DNA of 64,000 bases from Hydnum rufescens UP504 (GCA_014904985.1 MU128952.1:163569-227568), one strand, 5' to 3'; counted from the first letter of the stretch, positions 46,725-58,120 are shown. Numbers and translations are program-made. Notes: generated by a model not told the origin, from the letters alone.

Positions 46725-48158
46725 TCACAGATTCCGCAATAGCATTAAAATCGTAACCTTCCCTACCGCAGGGATGTACAATGACGCCTAGAATAACTGG
46801 GTGTGAACGGGGGCCAGCACAAAAAAGGTTCAAGTATACCTTGTCTCTAACATCAGTCTCGAAGTTCTTCTCGCTTGCGACATTCACGCACACGCAGCCG
46901 TCCTTCAACCACTCGGTCTTGACTTTGTACGAAACACTCGGAACTGCAGAGATCACCACGTCCGACAATGCCAGGCATTCTTGGAGGGTGAAAGATGAGG
47001 CGCGAACGACGTGGTGAGTGTGATATTGAGTTCGTCGTGGAACAGTCGAATCGGCGGTGCTAGACGGAATATGTGCACGTTTGTTATATTCCTGGATGGA
47101 GTCAATGTCTACGGAGAAAACCCGAGCGCCGTCGTTAGCGAGGAGAGCTGCAAGGGGTCGTCCAACGACCTCGGATCTGGAAAAATGCCATGAGAGTCGG
47201 GAGAGTTAGGCCTCACATCTGAGTAGTAACGGCATTTGATTCCAATAGAAAACCAGAATACCGCACCGATTAATAACAGTCACCGTTCGCCCGTAGGCAC
47301 GATCTCCATAATCTAACAGGCGATTATACACTCCGATGTACTCTAAGCATTTTACGATCGCGAGAGGGGTGCACGGAAGAATAGATTTCACCACTCCGTG
47401 CGGAAGATTATCTTCAGCAAAGGTGGACGCATCTACGACACCTTTGAGGGAAGAAGTCGAAGAAAGGAGTGACATAGGGGATATGAAACGGATGCTAGAA
47501 GAGAAGTATTAGTTCATCCATGCCAGGAATGAGATGGGCGGGAGGGCGCAACTTGTGGTACAGATTATAATGGAATTTTACGTTCAAGCCCTCTACATCT
47601 TTAGCAGGGGAGACAACCTTTATGAAAAGAGAGCCATGTCAGCATTATTCAGAGACAGGGAAGTGCGGCGATAAATTTTATCCACCTGCTGGAGATAATG
47701 GTCCTGCAAACCTCCAAATATCGGATAATAGACCTATCGCGTGTGAGTGTATGGCAAGAATGGCAAAGGAGACAAACACACCATGATACCGCCAACGCTC
47801 TCATCGGAGTTGGCCTCCACTATAGCATTTTCCACTGCACCTTGCCCCTCGGTATCCGAGTCGTCCATTCCTTCTTTAGCAGCAGCCCCAACACGCTGCA
47901 GGACAAACTCGACACCGAGTTCATCACACGTCTTCGCGTAAATTCAGCGTACATCTCGGATGGCTTGGATGAGGTTGCCAGGATTCCGACCAATTTTATT
48001 CTTTTTGACTGTGCAGTGTCATGGTTCGGAGATGGTGAAGACGTAAGGAGGATGGAGCGGTGGATGTTGGTGCGGAAAGTATCCGCTATCAGATCTGCCT
48101 TGAGCAATTTTCCCGCCTTTTTTGCGGTTGACGCCGCAGACAAGTCGAGTGTAGCCAT
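46725..48158 (-). CDS. MTD1: NAD-dependent methylenetetrahydrofolate dehydrogenase
   Basis: Cytosolic one-carbon enzyme oxidising 5,10-methylene-THF to methenyl-THF with NAD. It starts MATLDLSAASTAKKAGKLLK at 48158. Exons read KLVGILATSSKPSEMYAEFT, RKTCDELGVEFVLQRVGAAA, GGIMVYYPIFGGLQDHYLQQ and DASTFAEDNLPHGVVKSILP. CTPLAIVKCLEYIGVYN, TVTVINR-SEVVGRPLAALL (the dinucleotide-site signature) and NDGARVFSVDIDSIQEY follow. The gene closes with ALSDVVISAVPSVSYKVKTE, DGCVCVNVASEKNFETDVRD and YIPAVGKVTILMLLRNL-stop at 46725. Order and length fit yeast Mtd1, and all introns are GT-AG. The gene looks intact. About 300-330 residues. Confidence 0.92.
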
Positions 48159-51100
48159 GAAGGCTTTTTTGGGTGGCTCAGGTCACGTGAATCCGGCTCG
48201 GAAATTTGCGCATCGGACGCACCCGGGTCGCTGTGGCCTGCAGAAATACTGAAAACGGGTTTGTCGTATTTAATTTCTGGATTCACTGAGGTTACTTGAA
48301 CATCCGTTCTAATCACCGAGGTCTTACGACCCATCCCAGGGTATCACTTCCCATCTACCTGGCTCCCCTCGACCATATAGGGAGTATCGGCCACTGCATG
48401 GCAGCCTGTGTCAGGCTGTGTCAAAATATTCAGAGCTCTCCAGGGTCCTGATGCGGTTTGGTTGGTGCAGCGATATCCCATGGTCCTTCTCTTCGAGTCC
48501 ACATCTATGTTGGTGAAGAGGAATGCTCCGAAGCGGAGGCACGCTCGCAATCTCCAAGGCCACGGACATTCGGCATCCCAATCCAAGTCTATTTATCGCA
48601 GGGAGGATAACATCTTTTTTTACGAGACTCTCTAATTGCCAAGGCGGAGTTGATGCTCGCGATGCCTGAATTTTTGAGGCATACAGTATTATATGTCACT
48701 TCACATCCGAAGCAAGGAACGGGTGTCATAATTGTTCCCCAGATGAACGATGTTGAATGATACGGTGTGCACCTTGGTTTTAGAAATTTTTCGTGAGGAA
48801 GATGACGGCTTATGGAGGCGGATCCAGCAGCAATTCCCTATGGATACTGGATGATGATCATATACAAAACATGGCGTGCTTTCCAAAATTCCCACGCCGA
48901 AAACGAACTCGTGGGCTATACAATAGGGAATCGAGGGTGAGTTTTCGATTCCGAAAAGTCATAGAAAAGGCCCTTGAAAAGACATTCTAGTCATCAACGT
49001 TCATTTCACCTGAGCTAGGGCGTAATGTAGCGTGTAATTTTCGAGCACCTCGTCTGGCCCATGCCCATCAGAACCCGGGAACCTGGCATGAAGAGTGCGA
49101 GCACCAGCGGAAAGACTGCGCATACCAGAGAATTGGGGGTGTCGTAGGGTGTAGAGGAGATGGAGGCGTAGTTCCTAGATCAGGATTGACAAGGGATAAT
49201 CGTCGTGCCGTGCTGTCACCAAGAGTAGACAAGGAAGATCATGAGGAGCGCCTATTGTAATTACCGGTAGGGACTGCCCTTTCCAGCCAATCTATAAGTC
49301 CGTGAGGATGATGGATCTCTGGTGCAGCGAACTGGAATTGCCTTGGTGCATGTGGCAATTTCCGTCCGGACGCGTCTCGATACTCCCAGAGTCCTGAATC
49401 TTCTACTTGGTTCACCACGAAACTCTGTAGCTGTCCCTCTAACAGTGGATTGAATGGCGTTTTCTCCATAGCTTCCTCTCACTCGCTCATCCGCCTCTCC
49501 AGCATTTTCTCAAAATGTGCCCGGTGCTACGGCCTGAAAGATGTCAAGGCCCTCATGGATAGTTCAGGCCAGAAACTCACTTCTGAAGCGCTCTGTCTTG
49601 TCGAAAAGATGCACCTAGAGGGAAAGAGGAGTGGTCTTGATCTCCCGAAGAGACCCCTGAGCAATTGAAAATCGTACGCTCTCACCCAATCCCAACTCTA
49701 ACCGTGTAAGTTATCCAAAGCTCAAGGAAGGTCTTTCTAAAACTCGCTCTGTTCTCTACCAGCGCCACTTCTGGCCCACTGTTCTCACATCTTGACTTGC
49801 ATTCGGGCAGAAAATTTTCAATGAAGGCAAGAACTGTCGAGTGAACGGATCGTATGATCCCTCCGTCGCCCGCGCGTGAAATGTCTCTGGGAGAGTGCAC
49901 GGCGTCACATTCCGTTCCGGAGACGCTTGTCGCAGATCGCTTTTCCAGTGAGGCGGGGGCCGGTGGGGCCTGTGACCGTTGGCAATCCGGGCGTGCCTGT
50001 GAAAATCATGGTGGCAGCCGATGCACAGGTGCAAACTTCGTTAGACTCGGACGGTACAGGGATGGCTAGTTTCTTGTGCGAGGCATCTATCCAACGAGGG
50101 GCGAGGATTGGACACTACAAACAGTGGAAGATCATCGACGAGGTCAAAGGATCGGGAAGGAAAGGGAACGCATGGGTTGGGATGATGTACATGAATTCGG
50201 CTGCGTGTACACTGGCGATCCCAAGCCCGACACTAGGTTCAAATCCCCCGTGAGGTAAAATGATCCTAATGGGGTACCCACCTGCATTTGCAGAGATGTC
50301 AGAAAACGTAGGTGAGGCTTGCGTTGGATCTGGGGTGGATGGATGGGATAAGATGGACTCGAGGATTGGTTTGTATTGATGGGGAATTTGCGTCACATAA
50401 AGCTAAGCTACGAGGAAGCCACGAGCTTGTAGTGTTTCTCATTGGGCACCCCATTGGCCCTCTATCCAACTATCCTCAAGTTGGTTCCAAGGCATTGCGG
50501 TTGATTCTCACCAAGAATGGGCTGGCTGCGACCAGGATTCGTCCTTGTGACTTATTGTCTAGGACTGAATAATAATGTGATGTGTCTTGCGTCTTGAGCA
50601 GTGCATGACGCTCTCACTAATCAGAAGAACTCAATAATCACGCCCTATTACCTCGTTCTTACGACAAGGGATGAGACATGCATTGAACAATCGATAGTTG
50701 TTCAGTTTTAGAGCTGCCTGTATCCACACGGACAGTAAATCGCGTCGTCTCGGAGACTTGATGATATTTCCCGTAGGTTGCACACAACTTTCCCGCACAA
50801 TGCCACAAAAAAAGAAATTGGAATCATGCCTGCTCGGCCACAGCGAGGTTGCGCCGCTCCGCCTTGGGCTTCGTTTCTCCCGCCCTCGAATGTTTTCGCC
50901 GGTGCTCTTCCTTGACTCTTTGCCCATCCACCATCGTCTGCTTGAGTTTAGCTCTGTTGTAAATGGATTTCAGCAGATGTCAGCGTCTAAAACGAACAAG
51001 ATGAGTCGAGACACTGCAGCCTCCCCTCCGTAACCACCAATACATTTCGCTAATATTTCCTCACATGTACATCAGGCGCCGGTATTAGCTATTTTAGCGT

Positions 51101-51204
51101 GTGACAAATGCTGAAGGCTCCTCATTTCCCTTTAGGGCCTCTTCATCGTGGCGAAATGTTGAAAGATCAATAGGGAGGTTAAGCAAGGTCCAGAATACAT
51201 TAGA
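48159..51204. other. 3-kb interval with unrecognised, possibly coding frames
   Basis: No gene I can name. The strongest coding-like signals are on the minus strand. Near 50396-50283 it reads TQIPHQYKPILESILSHPST and QASPTFSDISANA, followed by a donor at gtgggtacc. Near 50030-49760 it reads ARIANGHRPHRPPPHWKSDL and ATEGSYDPFTRQFLPSLKIF. Near 49469-49260 it reads EKTPFNPLLEGQLQSFVVNQ and APRQFQFAAPEIHHPHGLID. These could be exons of one minus-strand gene of about 1.2 kb. A separate minus-strand exon at about 50955-50840 reads KLKQTMVDGQRVKEEHRRKH then SRAGETKPKAERRNLAVAEQ. I found no consistent full model. Confidence 0.35.
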
Positions 51205-52260
51205 TCAATCTGTGGCTAGTGAGTGACAAATTTCCAGGGCCTCCTGAGTTGCCTTTAGGGCCTCTTCATCGCGGCCAAATTTCGAAAGATAATCGGAGTG
51301 GTAGTTAAGAGAATCAGCGAGATCTAGGTGGAATATGTCGGGGTGATCTGCAGCTACTGAGCGATAAATGCTCAAGGCCTCCTCATTTGCCTTGAGAGCC
51401 TCTTCATCGCGGCCAAATTTCGAAAGATGAATGGAGCGTTTGTTAAGAGAATGAGCAAGATTTGGGAGGAATACTTTGGGGCAGTCTCCAGCAAGCAAGC
51501 GAAAAATGCTTGAGGCCTCCTCATTTCCCTTGAGGGCCTCTTCATGCCGGCCAAATTTCGCAAGATGATTCGAGGTGTTGGTGAGAGAACGAGCAAGGTC
51601 TGGGCGGAATACTTTGGGGCAATCTGCAGCGAGCAAGCGATAAATGCTCGAGGCCTCCTCCATAGCCTTGAGGGCCTCTTCATCGCAGCCAAATTTCAAA
51701 AGATGAACGGAGAGGTTGTTAAGAGAATGAGCAAGGTCTGGGCGGAATACTTCTGGTCGATCTGTGGCTAGTGAGCGCCAAATGTTCAAGGCCTCTTCAT
51801 TTGCCTTGAGGGCCTCTTCATCGCGGCCAAATTTCGAAAGACAATTGGAGAGGTTGCTAAGAGAACCAGCAAGATCTGGGCGGAATACTTCGGGTCGATC
51901 TGTGGCTAGTGAGCGCCAAATGCTCAAGGCCTCCTCACTTGCCTCGACGGCCTCTTCATGACGGCCAAACTTTGCAAGATTGACGGAGAGGTTGATAAAA
52001 GAATGAGCGAGATATCGGCGGAATACCTCGGGGCGATCTACAGGTAGTGAACGACGAATGCTCAACCCCTCTTCACGTGCCCTGAGCGCCTCTTCATGAC
52101 GGCCAAATTTTGCAAGATCATCGGAGAGGTCGAGAAAAGAATGAGCGAGACATCGGTCGAATACCTCGGGGGGATCTCCAGGTAGTGGACGATGAACGCT
52201 CAACGCCTCCTCACTTGCCCTGAGCGCCTCTTCATGACGGCCAAATTTCGAAGGACGAAT
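51120..52260 (-). repeat. Tandem TPR array (138-bp period)
   Basis: Seven full 46-residue repeats plus a truncated eighth, of the form FGRxEEAL-x-A-x-EEALSI then RSLATDRPEVFRPDLA and HSLNNLSVHLSK. Repeats 3-5 are especially alike at the DNA level, pointing to recent tandem duplication. After the stop at 51205 the same frame continues for about 37 codons (FRHDEEALKGNEEPSAFV) to a second stop, which is the degraded remnant of a ninth unit. Confidence 0.85.
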
Positions 52261-53778
52261 GGAGGAGCCAGCAAGAGCGACAGAAAGATATGATTTGTCT
52301 CCTCCAGCGCGGTATAATACCACTACCATAGCCTGTACCTCAAAAGCCTCGTCCCAAAGACCCAGATCGTCCAAACTCATGGACAAATCATCCATTTTTC
52401 CTGCCAGCATAGCCAAATCGAATTCGATCTCCCCGACATTGTGCAGCTCGTTCAGGAGCTTCCATGTCGCCATAACTGTTTCACGACGTTGATGTGTCCG
52501 GTCCCCAGTCCACTTCCAGCGAGTTTTCCATCCCACAACCCGCCCTTCGATATCCGTGCGGACCGAAATATGTGGCAAGACACGGCGGACTTCCACCATA
52601 AGCTCCCAGATCTGACTTCTGAGATATGAAACATGGTGGCGGTAGCTAGCTCGCAGTCCAGTGATCTCCGCATGTCTGTTTCGTCTTGAGCCCACTGGTG
52701 CCGACGTTGGTCGTAATCCCATCTCCTCCAGTCGTCCTTGCATAGCCACCCCGATCTGCTCAAACACTGCATGACCCGCCGGACGTTCGAAGAAGTCGTG
52801 CAGTCCCGCCGCAAGAATCGATCCCTAGAAATGGGTTCTGTTATCATCCAATACAACAGCTGTCGCCCGCCACAAATCACTCACGACAGTGTTTTCAGAC
52901 GCTGCCACCGGTCTTGCAGAGACAGGTGGGCCCGGAAATCGAGTCCTCTCCATTCTATCCGGAAGGCCGGATGCTGTCATCAATGTCACGATCTTTACGA
53001 CAACGTCAGCTCGCTGGCATGAAGTGAGAATGCGTCTATTGAAAACACACTCACTTGGAATGTCTGCAAACAATCTGTCAGATTCTCTCCATGCATCGAT
53101 ATCGCTTTCATAATTTTGTCCCGCTGGAGATAGCGCTTCACAAGATTTAAACGGGACCACTGTCTTGCGTCAGCGTGGATTGCCATCAAGTTGCTATAGC
53201 CGAAAGAGATATATTTCACGATAGAGATTGTGCAGACGACATTGGAAAGCATACCGTCTTAAAATACGTAGACTTGAAGCGATTTCCCTATCATCGATGT
53301 TCTTCCCCTTCAACCCGTCCACCAAGGTCTCGAGAAACCTTGTGACCCGAACCATGAGCTGCGCGCATCCATCTCTTCCATCTCGCATGGTTTTAATCGC
53401 CTCGATTACCTCCGATACGACATCGAAAACTTGAGTGAACGGATCAGAAAGTGCGGGTGGAAGAGCTGAGATATCACGGAGAATCGAAGATATAACGAGA
53501 GTGGCATCCCATCCTCGGCCGGTGGTGTCGTTGAGGTAATCTGGGTATACTGCCTGAGGCGCGGTTGCGATAGTAGGTCGAGCAGTGGAGGTAGATGCTC
53601 CGTTAGGAGAGGAATCGTTGGATGGGGGTAATGGTGACTGGACGCTACGTCTTCTGCGCGAAAAGAGTCTTCTGGAGGACATGGGATGTTGTGCGCTTGA
53701 GAGAGGGAGGGGGGGTTGCGAGGCAGTGCGAGGCGATGCGAGGCGGTGTGAGGGAAGTCGACCTACCCCATTCAGCAC
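51205..53778 (-). CDS. Helical-domain plus TPR-array protein (NLR-like, no NACHT)
   Basis: About 780 residues. The N-terminus is Arg/Ser-rich, with a second in-frame start, MSSRRLFSRRRRS, at 53682. A helical domain follows (LVISSILRDISALPPALSDP, FTQVFDVVSEVIEAIKTMRD, LETLVDGLKGKNIDDREIAS, then RQWSRLNLVKRYLQRDKIMK). It resembles the HeLo/MLKL-type four-helix N-termini of fungal NLR-like proteins. A short linker (GSILAAGLHDFFERPAGHAV, FEQIGVAMQGRLEEM) leads, without any P-loop or NACHT motif, into a non-repeat alpha-helical stretch. The C-terminal part is a TPR array with a 46-residue period. The frame ends at a TGA (51205) inside the eighth repeat. A role in non-self recognition or regulated cell death is inference from the architecture. 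Confidence 0.7.
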
Positions 53779-54568
53779 ATAGTGTATTCAAATTCTTTGA
53801 GCGCCCGTTCAGCTCCAAATAATTAGTGCACGCCCAAGATAAGTCTCAGCAACCAAATGAAACGCATATTAGCCAATAAAGCCGATAGTCTTGACACTGG
53901 CGACCGGGTACGAAAGGTCGGTCAAACCCGTGTGCACCAAATCCATAATGGGGATTGCACCTGGACGGAAACTTTTAAGTGTGAGTGAAAGATTTGGGAG
54001 TTTTTGCTGGAACATCACTAACTGTTCTCTTCGAGGTCCTGGACCTTATTCTGACACATGAGTGATGAATGATGATGAATATCTCGATATTTAGCCCGCA
54101 ACTACCGGCTGCACCCGAGGGGCGCCAAGGGCCCCTTCATGCCAAGATGGCTCCGAGTCTCCCAAGATGAGATTTGATCACCGCCATAGTGAGGAGTATG
54201 GGGCCAATATCTACACTACAATCCTTACACGGGCAAGAGAGGGTAGCTCGCCCCTAAGTAGTGGTTGTACTACTAGGGATCCGCAACAGGTGTCGGCCTG
54301 CCAAATTACTGTAATGGAAGCAAGTCACGTTTATTTTATTTTTTTGGCTCGGTCCGGTTCAAGACATTTACAAGGTAACACAGTGAGTTCCTTGGTGAGG
54401 GCGCCGAAACGGATGTCTGATTTCCAGTGCATATAGCAGCGGTAGCTGCTTGTTGGTCGAAGAAAGAGTTCCACCTCTTCCGGCTGTTCCCGTACCGTGG
54501 AGTTCGATTTACACTAAGGAACTTTTTCCTGTGGAGACTTTGTATTAGTCTATTCTCTGGACAACGGA
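53779..54568. promoter_or_regulatory. Divergent intergenic region
   Basis: About 790 bp between the divergent TPR-array gene and RRS1. A short imperfect repeat of 'gtgcgaggc(a/g)' lies just inside the TPR gene at 53716-53752. The gap itself shows only short frames without content. No RNA gene was recognised. Confidence 0.4.
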
Positions 54569-55900
54569 ATGGATGTCTCTGCAATAATCGAGGCCGAGGC
54601 AGCGAAGCAGTGAGCGTCTTGTCTCTTCGACCAAAATTTATTACTCATTTGCTTCTACAAGCTCTGCCATCGCTGTCGAGAAGGACAGTGCAGTTGAAAT
54701 AGATGCAGGGCTCCTAACAATAACCGACCCAAATCCAATTGACTCCCAATCATACTCGTGCGTACCCCCGAACACAATCATGCCAACGATGAAAACTGTA
54801 CTCAAAGGGGGCTCCAACGCTTATAGAGCAGACAAAGAAACCTACTTGACGGAATTAGCTCGAGAAGGTGTCCAACTCTTCCTTGGGAAATTATTTTCTC
54901 TCCCTACGCAGTCTTCCCCGATGGGCCTCTTGCCCTTCTCCCCAAGCCCACGACGCAACTTCCTCGTGCCAAACCGCTGCCAAAACCAAAACCCCCAACC
55001 AAGTGGGAGCAATTTTCTGCCGCCAAGGGTATCTCCAAGAAAATCAAAGATCGAAAGCTGTGGGATGAAGAACGGCAAGAATGGGTCAATCGATGGGGCG
55101 TGGACGGTAAAAACAAGGAGAAGGAGGAGCAGTGGATCCACGAGTTGCCAGACAATGCCGGTAACTCTCATCACTATGTGTGGCACCTTGCGGGCCTCGC
55201 TAACACATATTATTCTACACTGTAGACGATGATTTCAACCCCGCGGCGGCAGCTCGCGCGGAACGCAAAAAGCGCGTAGCAAAGAACGAAAAACAGAAAT
55301 TAGCCAACATGGCGCGGGCCCAGACATCTGAGCAGCGAGAACGCAAGGCCGAGATCGAACGCACCTTACTGACCACGAAATCGAGCACAGCGAGTATGGG
55401 AAAGTACGTACACCATGATACTGAAAAATACACTCGAACCTCGCTAAAGGTACGTATCCCTTTGCTAAACTAGGTTCGACAAAAAACTCGAGGGCGAGCC
55501 TAAAGTGCGCGGTGTCAAGCGCAAAGTGAGTTTTTCTTCATTCAGGTCATGCTCCGTGTTTGCCGCCCTCCTTCAACTAATTTGTCTCTCTCAGTTCGCC
55601 CCGAACGAGATCCCATCGGAACAAGAGAAGAAAACCTCCTTGGCGATTCTCTCCAAACTTGACAGCGGCACCGCCAAGGTTGGGAAGAAGCCTAAAGGGG
55701 ATCATGCATCTGGTGCCGAGGGCGACGGAGCAGTGTTGAATGTTCGGAAAGCACTCAGACACGCAAGTGGTGGACGTGGCGGGGCTGCTCTAGGGAGGGA
55801 GCTTGGTCGCAATAATAGTTCGCGAGGGCGTGCGGGCGCTAGAGGAGGGCGAAGGGGTAGCAGTAGTAGAGGGAAAGGAAGGGGTAAATCATCTTCTTAG
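54569..55900 (+). CDS. RRS1: Ribosome biogenesis protein Rrs1 (one frame break)
   Basis: Nucleolar factor that brings 5S RNP (uL5/uL18) to pre-60S particles with Rpf2. Starts MDVSAIIEAEAAK at 54569. The introns lead to VEIDAGLLTITDPNPIDSQS, ADKETYLTELAREGVQLFLG and KLFSLPTQSSP, then DGPLALLPKPTTQLPRAKPL, PKPKPPTKWEQFSAAKGISK (the family core) and WDEERQEWVNRWGVDGK. NPAAAARAERKKRVAKNEKQ, GVKRKFAPNEIPSEQEKK and a basic Gly/Arg/Ser tail follow to 55900. The frame breaks at the C run 54916-54919; one more C joins SSP to DGPLALL. A 44-nt GT-AG excision would also keep frame but would delete the conserved GVQLFLGKLFSLP segment. The gene is essential in yeast, so a base-call error is the likeliest explanation. 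Confidence 0.9.
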
Positions 55901-56033
55901 TCCTGCATATATATGCGTACTCTGCTGCATCGCAAACGGTCATCATTGCAAGGGAATGGAAGTACAGGACGGGAAGAGCCTTGGATTAAGAATAAGACTG
56001 TAATGTACTATACGCATGATGTAAAGTCCAACA

Positions 56034-57263
56034 TTAGGCTACCTTGGGACCATCGACTGCGCTTAGGCGACTGAAGTCGGCCTTCCCAGATTCAAGCCAC
56101 TCAGGATTGACCAATTGTTCCTTCGCCGCGCAGAACAGACGATACACGAGTTTAATCGTGCTCTCGCTCACGCCCGCCACCTGACTAATGTCCTTCACCT
56201 GCTTATTCTTCCCAAGTAGTTGAGTGGTGAAGAGAATGGCGCCGCCTGCAATGGACACTGGACTACGACCTTGCGCAATCGAATGCTCGCGGGCGTTAAG
56301 CACGACATCGCGACAGACGCTCTGGACGGTCGGGTGCAAGTCGAGATAGTTGCAATAACGGGCGAGGAGATCCTCCGCCGATGTGCCCGTGCTCGCGCCC
56401 CCCGCGGGCTGAGCGCTGCCGCCATTGGTAGCTTGGCCGTTAGTGGGGCGAGCAGTAAGGTTGAAGGCTTGTTCAATGACTTTAAAACACTGCCCGATAA
56501 TTTTTTTGGGTACGCGTGTGAGCTGGCAGATCTCCTTAAATGAACGGGGGACATTTCCTTGGCGGCACGCAATAAATATACAACAAGCGACGATGGCGTC
56601 TGTGGATTTCCCGCGAAGAATCTTCTCCTCGTCCGTGCGTTTATACAGTTGCTTGGCGATGTCAGCAATGGCTTTCGGAAGGTTGATAGAGTCGCACATG
56701 TTGCCGATGTCGCGAAAGGCAGAGAGGAGATTCCGCTCGGTCTTTGCAGCCGTGGATTTCGACGCCGTGCGCTGCAGCTCACGGGCCATCCCAGACCCAC
56801 CATCCTTGAAACTAATCATAGTGTCGAGTTGATCCAAACCGTCCAGCAAAGGATTGGAAGCAGCTCCGACACGAGATGGATCGTCGCCGTCATCATTAGC
56901 AAACGTCTACAATACCATTTCTATGAGTGTTTCAAGGGAATTTCTGTGAAAAAGGTCACATACACGCCCTAAAAACGTGTGAGTCAGCATAGCCCCTCAC
57001 ATCCTCACGGCAGGAAGGGAGGGAGCTTCCAGGCACTCACACTCGCTCCTGGTGTCTACTATTCGATCACCAAGAACCAATCCACAGTCTCCACAAACAA
57101 GGTCGCCGCTCCCGAACTCCTCGACAATCTTTGGGTTGGGATCTCTGCAGTCTGGGCAAATGAGCCGCACAGACAAATCCGGCCCAAAATTTTGTTGCTT
57201 GGAGGCGCCTGAGGCACCATTGGGTAGCTGGGAGACGAGAGGAAACGCCTGTGCAAAAGACAT
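56034..57263 (-). CDS. Transcription initiation factor TFIIB
   Basis: General RNA polymerase II factor (yeast Sua7) linking TBP-promoter DNA to the polymerase. The N-terminal zinc ribbon has ICPDCRDPNPKIVEEF and GDLVCGDCGLVLGDRIVDTR (C-x2-C...C-x2-C). The B-reader follows as SEWRTFANDDGDDPSRVG, where W-R comes from a 5-nt microexon (56964-56968, GGCGT) between exon 1 (ending 57041) and exon 3 (starting 56906). Two cyclin folds follow: ERNLLSAFRDIGNMCDSINL, AIVACCIFIACRQGNVPRSF and KEICQLTRVPKKIIGQCFKV; then CNYLDLHPTVQSVCRDVVLN, GRSPVSIAGGAILFTTQLLG and SQVAGVSESTIKLVYRLF. A Gly/Ala/Thr-rich insert separates the folds. Stop at 56034, 133 bp from the convergent RRS1 end. Confidence 0.94.
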
Positions 57264-57364
57264 GGTGGATAGCTAGAGCGCCGCCGATGCTGTGTACACT
57301 GTACAGTAATACAAGGGAGCGGTGATGAGTGCGGCAAATTCCGAAGAATCTTATGTAAACGCGT
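57264..57364. promoter_or_regulatory. 101-bp divergent promoter
   Basis: Separates the start codons of TFIIB (57263, minus) and SNF8 (57365, plus). Such a short gap implies overlapping 5' UTRs or a shared bidirectional promoter. No TATA-like element is obvious. Confidence 0.5.
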
Positions 57365-58120
57365 ATGAATCGTCGACCTGGTCTAGCTGGATTTGAGTTT
57401 CAAACACAATCTCTTCAGTCATATGCCGCGCTCTCCAGCACCCTTAGCCAGAACCAAATAGATGCCCTTCATTCCCAGCTAGCTCAATTTCGTGCAGCTC
57501 TTTCTCGCTTTGCCTCAGAACACCGTCAGGACATTCGTCGTGACCCTGCTTTTCGTCCATGCCTTTCAACAGATGTGCGCCTCCATTGGTGTCGACCCGC
57601 TCGCGGGTCCTAGGAAGGGGGGCTGGTGGGCCGAAGTCCTTGGCCTCGGTGACTGGCAACACGAGCTAGGGGTCCAGATTGTGGATATATGCATCAGATA
57701 CTCGCGAACGGAACGGCGGCTTGATCGCCGTGTCAGAACTTGTCCGTATGCTGTCGAAGCTCCGGGGCGTTGAGCTAGCGATAAGGCTGGCGGTATCACA
57801 GAGGACGATGTCGTGCGGAGTATACAGACTCTGGAACCGCTTGGCGCGGGTACCAGGTGGTCAATGTGGGTGATAGGCTCATGGTACGGTCGAGCGTCAA
57901 GGAGCTTGATGGTGACCAGGCCACTATTTTGGCTCTGGCCCAAAGGATGGGAGGTCGATTTGAGGAGCAGCACCTCGTGGACGAGACGCGGTGGACGATC
58001 GATCGGACCCGAGTGGCTATGGATAACATGGTCATTCGGGATGGGCTGTGTTGGGTGGACGAACAGGACGATGCTCGCGTGTCATACTGGGTACCTTCTG
58101 CGATGGTTTGGGACGAATAA
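57365..58120 (+). CDS. SNF8: ESCRT-II subunit Vps22/Snf8
   Basis: Winged-helix subunit of the endosomal ESCRT-II complex (with Vps25 and Vps36), needed for multivesicular-body sorting. It starts [20 protein letters not shown] at 57365, matching the family 'M-x-R-R-P-G-L-x-G' opening. It continues [30 protein letters not shown], then after an intron [33 protein letters not shown] and [12 protein letters not shown]. Next come winged-helix blocks [31 protein letters not shown] text and [56 protein letters not shown] and AMVWDE-stop at 58120 close the gene. All key segments are present and the gene looks intact, about 230 residues in several exons. Confidence 0.9.

Noticed and set aside
51372..51961. 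Antisense and shifted frames in the TPR array
   Set aside because: Periodic shadows of the 138-bp repeat.
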